This document shows positions 7,312 through 11,224 of a DNA stretch of 11,224 nucleotides, piece by piece. Within the stretch, counting starts at the first letter, position 1. Each line of letters starts with the position of its first letter. The position numbers were made by a program, and so were the translations under genes. The stretch comes from Spirochaetales bacterium (GTDB taxonomy: Bacteria > Spirochaetota > Spirochaetia > ARS1246). The stretch lies in contig JAFGHN010000195.1 in the NCBI GenBank assembly GCA_016930115.1, positions 1 through 11,224 of the forward strand, read 5' to 3'. The notes under the pieces were generated by a model. That model was not told the origin of the DNA, ran no database searches, and saw only the letters and a program-made list of their open reading frames with translations.

Positions 7312-8937
7312 TTACTCTCCCGGAATCAGTGCTATGAGCCCTGAAACCTCATCTTTTTGCACTAACAATGTATAGGCATCCCCGGCGGAAGAAAAGGAAA
7401 ATCTATGAGTGAGCAAATCTTTCACGGTCAACCATCTGAGAATATTGAGCGCTTCATCCATTCTTCTCGCCTTTGTCCATCCCTGCCCGACGGCGTTTGA
7501 AAGATGGGAAACCTGGCTGCTCTTCAGCGTCAGCCGTTTTCTGTGGAAAGCCCCGCCAAGATTGACCTGGATGTCCCTGTCACCATACCAGCTTGCAACC
7601 GTCAGCACCCCCTCAGGCACCAGGGAATCAATGCACAGCTGAAGCGCTTCCTCGCTGCCGCTCACCTCGATAGCTCGATCGAAGCTGCCGAGAGATCTCA
7701 ATTCCGACAGGTCCGATAGAAACTCGTGTTCGCCGAACCACTCTTCTTTCAGCGGATTTGTGTCGAATACGGTGAGGTTCATCCCCATGGATTGACGGAG
7801 AATTCGCGCCGTCAGCGTACCGACGACGCCCGCGCCGGTGAGCAGGATCCTGTCCCCGAGGAGCGGCCTTGTGTCATGAATAATCGACAGCGCGGTTTCC
7901 GTGTGCGGTATGAACAGCGCCGTCTCATCATCGATCTCGTCCGGGATCGGTATCAAATCGGCGCGTTCAAGCATGAAATGCTCTGAATGGGGCAAAAATC
8001 CGAAGTATCTGCCGCCGCGCTCATCCTGCACCACGTTGATATAGCCGTAGGGGAAGGGATAGGTGAAATCGAACTCGGCGCAGTCGATCTCAGGGTCTGA
8101 GGCCGCTCCTTGGGGGAAACGGCCAAGGAAGAACTGCCGCTCCGTCCCCGGGCTCAGCGCCATGAGGCGTGAGGAGAACAGTCTGCCGGCCCTGCAGAGT
8201 CTTTCGCTCTGAATGTTGACCTCGCCCGGTGCGGTGAAAAGAACGGTCCGCGTTTCCAACGCGCCGGCGGAGTCGAGCTGCTTTGACCTGTCGTTCTTAA
8301 AAGTCCAGACCACCTCGGTGCCTAGTACCTCTATGTTCTCAAGAGTCGGTTTGAAGATATGGCTCAAATCATCGACCCCGATATCGCCGACGGCGGGGAC
8401 GCCGTCACCGATGATTTTTGCCGCAGCGACGATGACCAGGGAATCCCACAAGCCCTGGCGCAGGAAAGAGGTGATTATACCGCCGCCACCCTCGACAAGA
8501 ACCGACGTAACTCCCGTTCTCTCGAGTTCTTCGAGAACCATTGCGATGGAAAGCCGCCCCGGTCCGTCGGTCTCGACCCCAACCAGACACACGCCCTTCG
8601 TCTCGAGCCGTTCTCTGTCAGCAGGCTGAGCGAGCCGGGGATCATAAAAGACGATTGTCGGGACCTCGCCGGCCGTCTTGACTATCCGGCAGCTCTGGGG
8701 GATCTTGAGCGAGCTGTCCAGAATTACGCGAACGGGGTCTTTCTTCTGAGCTATCCTGCAGGTGAGCAACGGATCGTCCTGCAGCACGGTGCCAATCCCG
8801 ACGAGCACGGCATCGTGATCCCGCCGCATTTCCTGATTTAGCTTGAGGCTCAACTCCTCGCTGATATACCGTGACTCGCCGTTCCTGGCCGCGATTTTGC
8901 CGTCGATGCTCTGGGCATAACTGACGGTTACCTTCAT
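7312..8937 (-). CDS. Fusion: RibD C-terminal-type reductase + zinc-less medium-chain dehydrogenase
   Basis: One uninterrupted frame of 541 residues with two domains. Residues 1-215 are the RibD_C/RIB7 pyrimidine reductase: VSYAQSIDGKIA at the start, GIGTVLQDDPLLTCR (47-61), and VLVEGGGGIITSFL (147-160) for NADPH. The deaminase domain of bifunctional RibD is absent. Residues 229-541 are a medium-chain dehydrogenase: SPGTE, FPYGY, ALFIPHTETAL, the nucleotide fold LLTGAGVVGTLTARIL (365-380), and Asp392 after the second strand, which favours NAD(H). Further on are EVSGSEEALQ, SWYGDRDIQVNLGG and FHRKRLTLKSSQVS. The usual catalytic-zinc Cys/GHE and the structural four-cysteine lobe are not seen. 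ATG 8937 is chosen because GAGG lies 6 nt upstream; an in-frame GTG at 8949 contains that site. The likely role is reduction of the RibA product's ribosyl group plus a second redox step on the same molecule (inference). Confidence 0.92.
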   Translation of the reverse strand: MKVTVSYAQSIDGKIAARNGESRYISEELSLKLNQEMRRDHDAVLVGIGTVLQDDPLLTCRIAQKKDPVRVILDSSLKIPQSCRIVKTAGEVPTIVFYDPRLAQPADRERLETKGVCLVGVETDGPGRLSIAMVLEELERTGVTSVLVEGGGGIITSFLRQGLWDSLVIVAAAKIIGDGVPAVGDIGVDDLSHIFKPTLENIEVLGTEVVWTFKNDRSKQLDSAGALETRTVLFTAPGEVNIQSERLCRAGRLFSSRLMALSPGTERQFFLGRFPQGAASDPEIDCAEFDFTYPFPYGYINVVQDERGGRYFGFLPHSEHFMLERADLIPIPDEIDDETALFIPHTETALSIIHDTRPLLGDRILLTGAGVVGTLTARILRQSMGMNLTVFDTNPLKEEWFGEHEFLSDLSELRSLGSFDRAIEVSGSEEALQLCIDSLVPEGVLTVASWYGDRDIQVNLGGAFHRKRLTLKSSQVSHLSNAVGQGWTKARRMDEALNILRWLTVKDLLTHRFSFSSAGDAYTLLVQKDEVSGLIALIPGE

Positions 8938-8943
8938 ATCTTT

Positions 8944-8947
8944 CCTC
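8944..8947 (-). promoter_or_regulatory. Shine-Dalgarno of the reductase-dehydrogenase fusion
   Basis: GAGG lies 6 nt before ATG 8937. The same 6-nt spacing is seen for the cyclase gene (GAGG at 467-470), the PTPS-like gene and ribA, which supports these starts over longer frames. Confidence 0.65.
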
Positions 8948-8959
8948 ACCTATTCCAAC

Positions 8960-9814
8960 CTATCTCCTTCTGAATAACAGCATGTAGTAGCCGGATATCC
9001 CCCGCTCCTGCAGCAGCATCAGTGCATTTCCGCCGATGATATTCTCCATCCAGGGAGGCGGAGACGGGTGCAATTGAAGGAGTGACGAGAGCAAGAACAG
9101 CATCCTGTTCAAGACCGGTGCGCTTCTCATGTAGCCCGAGAGATCCGTTTCCTCCACCAGCTCGAAACCTCCGTCCCCGCAAACCGCGGCAAAATCACGG
9201 ACGCTGGCAATACCGGCGGCGTGCCAGTTTTTCCTGAATCTCTCAAGCAGCCTCTCGGAACCGGTACTTGTCCGCCGGCCGGCCGGCCCGCGCATCGCGG
9301 ACGGCGTTGAAGCCGCACCGGGACGGAGAAAATCGTCTATCACCAGAAAACAGGCGCCCGTTTCAGTGATCATCCGCAGATTCTCAAGCAACCGTTGATG
9401 GTCAGGGTTGTGCTGGATACTCTCTATCGCAAAGATACACTGAAACGGCTCTTGCCGGCTGTACCAGCCCGGATCGAGAAAATCCGCGTGTTCGAGCCGG
9501 GTGCCGAACTCCCCGCCGATTTTCACCTGCGTTTCGCTGATCGTGATCCCGCTGTAATCCGCAGCGTAAAACCGCTGGAGGTACCGGATAGTTCCCCCCA
9601 CCCCGCAACCGAGATCAAGCACCCGTTGCGGACGGCGGTTCAAGATCTGATTGAGTACCAGCGAGTTCACATATTCGAGGGCATCTGCGCGGGAGCGCAC
9701 ACCCGGAGCGTAGAGCATCCGGTGAATCGCGCCTCGCTCGCGATCTTTCGGTTTTCGCAGAAACCTCGAGGTATTGTGATCGTAGTAGGCGGCAACGCCG
9801 CCATGGCCGCGCAT
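8960..9814 (-). CDS. SAM-dependent methyltransferase, sterol/UbiE-like class I
   Basis: A class I Rossmann methyltransferase of 284 residues. It opens with AAYYDHNTSRFLR, then RVLDLGCGVGGTIRYL (64-79, motif I, SAM-binding). GITISETQVKIG (89-100), HADFLD, FAIESIQHNPDH (128-139) and VIDDFLRPG (158-166) follow the pattern of tocopherol/sterol-type methyltransferases. The C-terminus GGNALMLLQERGISGYYMLLF closes the fold. The acceptor is unknown; the operon suggests a pyrimidine, pterin or its glycoside. It is the first gene of the operon, 22 nt from the reductase fusion. The frame stays open to TTG 9940 (326 residues), but codons between 9815 and 9890 are strikingly AT-rich in third position, unlike the rest of the gene, and the 23-bp repeat lies there, so I prefer ATG 9814. 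No clear Shine-Dalgarno supports either start. Confidence 0.85.
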   Translation of the reverse strand: MRGHGGVAAYYDHNTSRFLRKPKDRERGAIHRMLYAPGVRSRADALEYVNSLVLNQILNRRPQRVLDLGCGVGGTIRYLQRFYAADYSGITISETQVKIGGEFGTRLEHADFLDPGWYSRQEPFQCIFAIESIQHNPDHQRLLENLRMITETGACFLVIDDFLRPGAASTPSAMRGPAGRRTSTGSERLLERFRKNWHAAGIASVRDFAAVCGDGGFELVEETDLSGYMRSAPVLNRMLFLLSSLLQLHPSPPPWMENIIGGNALMLLQERGISGYYMLLFRRR

Positions 9815-9945
9815 ACGAAGATAATAAGCAAAAAAATCGCGCGATACAAAATCAAAAAGAAAATCGACTCTTTGAAGGCGAGCGCTTATATTTACGTAGT
9901 GATCCGAATCCTGTTGAAACGCTCCGGCAGGCACGTACAAGACGG

Positions 9946-9972
9946 AAAAAAAGCGCTGATGGGCGCGTTTTT
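9946..9972. other. Small A/T-flanked GC hairpin inside the inverted repeat
   Basis: A run of seven A, then GCGC, a six-base loop (TGATGG), GCGC, one G and five T. Either strand would give a short stem followed by a U-run, like a weak bidirectional intrinsic terminator or attenuator. The four-pair GC core is short, so termination is uncertain. It lies upstream of both divergent genes, an odd place for a terminator unless it stops read-through from upstream or acts on leader RNAs. Confidence 0.3.
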
Positions 9973-9999
9973 GCCTCCAAGAAGCTGAATTTCCATAAG
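9971..9999 (+). promoter_or_regulatory. Candidate promoter for the phosphatidyltransferase-FkbM gene
   Basis: TTGCCT (9971-9976) and CATAAG (9994-9999) are 17 bp apart, each matching the sigma-70 boxes at 4 of 6 positions. Initiation would fall inside the right arm of the inverted repeat (10000-10022), which would then act as an operator or as the 5' end of the mRNA. It is a weak pattern match, with the T-run of the hairpin overlapping the -35 box. Confidence 0.2.
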
Positions 10000-10031
10000 T
10001 TCAACAGGATTCGGATCACTACATTACAACT

Positions 10032-11224
10032 ATGCAGATGTCCGCACTCAACCGCGCCAATACGCTCTGGCTCCCCAGCGTGAGCCTGCTTCTCTTTCTC
10101 TACACTTCTCTGTTGCTGTCTGTCAAAGATGCGGCAGCCGGTGTATTGATGTGGACTGGGCCGATTCTGGCTCTCCCGCTCATGGGCTGGGGCCTTGCTC
10201 TTGCGCTCAAAGGGAGCGGTATCCGTTTCGCGGCGTTTTTCAACCGTCCCGCTAACGCTGTGACACTGGGCCGCAGCGTCCTGCTCTTCGCGGGGTTAGC
10301 GATCGCGTCGATCAGCCTGGCTGATCCGCAAGGGGCGCATCAGGGGTTATGCGTTTTTTCCGCCGTGATTATCGTGCTGGCGTTCCTGGCGGACAAAGCG
10401 GACGGCTTCCTCGCCCGGCGTGAACAGAGGCGCTCGCAGGCGGCGGAGTTCGGACCGTGGTACGACGCGGAATCGGATGCGATCATCATTTTGTTTGCCG
10501 GCGTTCTTGCCGTACGTCTTGAGCTTGCTCCGGCTGTTTTGCTCGTCGCGGCGCTGTCCCGGTACGCCTTTGGGCTGCTTTTCTCTTTCTTTCCTCTTCC
10601 CTTGGTTTCAACCCGCTGGTTCGCCCTCTTTTCCAAGATCGCCGCGGGCTTTCTGCAAGGGGTGCTCGGTTATGTATGGGCCGTGGCATTGCTGTTCTCA
10701 GGAACTCACGCCCCGGTTCACCCTTCTCCGTCTTTTTTTACAGATCCGGCGCCGGTAACCGCGGCCTCGTACGCGATCTCGGCGATCATCTTTTTGAGTT
10801 TTGCTTTCGAAGCGGGGTACCGTTTCCGGACGTTCGTATCGACGTTGCCGCCCAAATACCGGAAGGGACTTTTCCGCTCGTTTCTCATCTACTACCGGAT
10901 ACCTTTCCGCTATGTACGCATGGTGAGATTCTACGGCGGATTTGTTACCCCGGGGGACACGGTGTTTGACGTGGGGGCCCATCTTGGAAACCGGATCCGG
11001 GCGTTCCGGGCGCTGGGGGCACGGGTGATCGCTTTCGAACCCCAGGAAGCCTGCAGGAAGATCCTTGAGACATGGTTCGGCAATGACAAGTCGGTGGCGC
11101 TTGATTATTCGGCCGTAGGAAAGGAAAACGGATCTATCGCTATCAGTACATCTTACAACAATCCGACCCTCGCCAGCGTCGACGGGTCCTGGATCGCGGA
11201 ACTGAAACGGGAGCCGGGCTTCAA
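10032..11224 (+). CDS. Fusion: membrane CDP-alcohol phosphatidyltransferase + FkbM-type methyltransferase (cut by window edge)
   Basis: The frame is open from ATG 10032 through the right edge (397 residues seen). Residues 1-270 are a polytopic membrane enzyme: hydrophobic helices, PANAVTLGRSVLL (73-85), and the CDP-alcohol phosphotransferase signature with Asp121, Asp124-Gly125, Ala128-Arg129, Gly141, Asp145 and Asp149. The gap between AR and G is 11 residues instead of the usual 8-9. After the last helix (about 245-258) and a basic stretch, residues 300 onward are an FkbM methyltransferase: VTPGDTVFDVGAHLGNRIRAF, VIAFEPQEACR, SAVGKENGSIAI and NNPTLASVD. The first domain should move a phospho-alcohol from a CDP-linked donor to another alcohol at the cytoplasmic membrane face; the second probably O-methylates. 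No stop interrupts the junction. An in-frame ATG at 10038 is an alternative start, and neither has a clear Shine-Dalgarno. It is divergent from the methyltransferase operon. Confidence 0.87.
   Translation, partial: MQMSALNRANTLWLPSVSLLLFLYTSLLLSVKDAAAGVLMWTGPILALPLMGWGLALALKGSGIRFAAFFNRPANAVTLGRSVLLFAGLAIASISLADPQGAHQGLCVFSAVIIVLAFLADKADGFLARREQRRSQAAEFGPWYDAESDAIIILFAGVLAVRLELAPAVLLVAALSRYAFGLLFSFFPLPLVSTRWFALFSKIAAGFLQGVLGYVWAVALLFSGTHAPVHPSPSFFTDPAPVTAASYAISAIIFLSFAFEAGYRFRTFVSTLPPKYRKGLFRSFLIYYRIPFRYVRMVRFYGGFVTPGDTVFDVGAHLGNRIRAFRALGARVIAFEPQEACRKILETWFGNDKSVALDYSAVGKENGSIAISTSYNNPTLASVDGSWIAELKREPGF

Larger units (their letters stand above)
9896..10022. repeat. Perfect 23-bp inverted repeat flanking 81 bp between divergent genes
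   Basis: The left arm 9896-9918 (begins GTAGTGATCCGAATCC) is the exact reverse complement of the right arm 10000-10022 (begins TTCAACAGGATTCGG). The match stops sharply at both ends of each arm. The right arm ends 9 nt before the ATG of the phosphatidyltransferase gene. The left arm lies in the leader of the methyltransferase operon. This may be a shared pair of operator or 5'-UTR elements, or the ends of a 127-bp non-coding mobile element. The bases just outside (TTTAC and ATTAC) are similar but not a clean target duplication. Confidence 0.85.

Noticed and set aside
6193..8937. Housekeeping riboflavin operon with an FMN riboswitch
   Set aside because: No lumazine synthase, riboflavin synthase or deaminase is present, a PTPS homologue is included instead, and no FMN-riboswitch-like leader is visible upstream of the operon.
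9395..9988. 197-codon plus-strand frame opposite the methyltransferase
   Set aside because: Antisense to conserved methyltransferase motifs; its sequence resembles no family I recognise.
9891..10027. Target-site duplication flanking a 127-bp MITE
   Set aside because: TTTAC and ATTAC outside the arms are not an exact duplication, and only one copy is visible, so a mobile element is not claimed.

Overview
The window is bacterial, of moderately high GC, with densely packed genes. The lineage cannot be fixed from sequence alone. A secreted FecR-domain protein and a very large cyclase/ATPase regulator would fit a free-living spirochaete, but that is only a low-confidence guess.

Left part (1-5000): a FecR-domain protein cut by the left edge (minus) lies back to back with a fused class III nucleotide cyclase/NTPase of about 1080 residues (plus). 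The latter converges on a Tet/MdtG-like MFS efflux transporter (minus).

Centre and right (5077-11224): an unusual biosynthetic cluster. A family-4 glycosyltransferase (plus) faces a tightly packed minus-strand operon read from right to left: SAM methyltransferase, a RibD-type reductase fused to a zinc-less medium-chain dehydrogenase, a 6-pyruvoyl-tetrahydropterin-synthase (PTPS) homologue, and GTP cyclohydrolase II. Divergent from that operon, a long open frame runs off the right edge. It joins a membrane CDP-alcohol phosphatidyltransferase to an FkbM-type methyltransferase. The two divergent units are separated by a perfect 23-bp inverted repeat whose outer ends span 127 bp.

Working model (inference): GTP is opened by the RibA homologue and the ribosyl group is reduced by the RibD-like domain. 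No deaminase is present, so the 2-amino group could be kept. The PTPS-like protein, which has lost its Cys/Asp/His catalytic residues, and the dehydrogenase domain then modify the pyrimidine or pterin. Methyltransferases, a glycosyltransferase and a membrane phosphotransferase decorate it or attach it to an alcohol or lipid. From memory, Streptomyces coelicolor has a comparable uncharacterised neighbourhood (SCO6650-SCO6655). This window differs in two gene fusions and in a RibA that keeps its catalytic tyrosine. It does not look like the housekeeping riboflavin operon.
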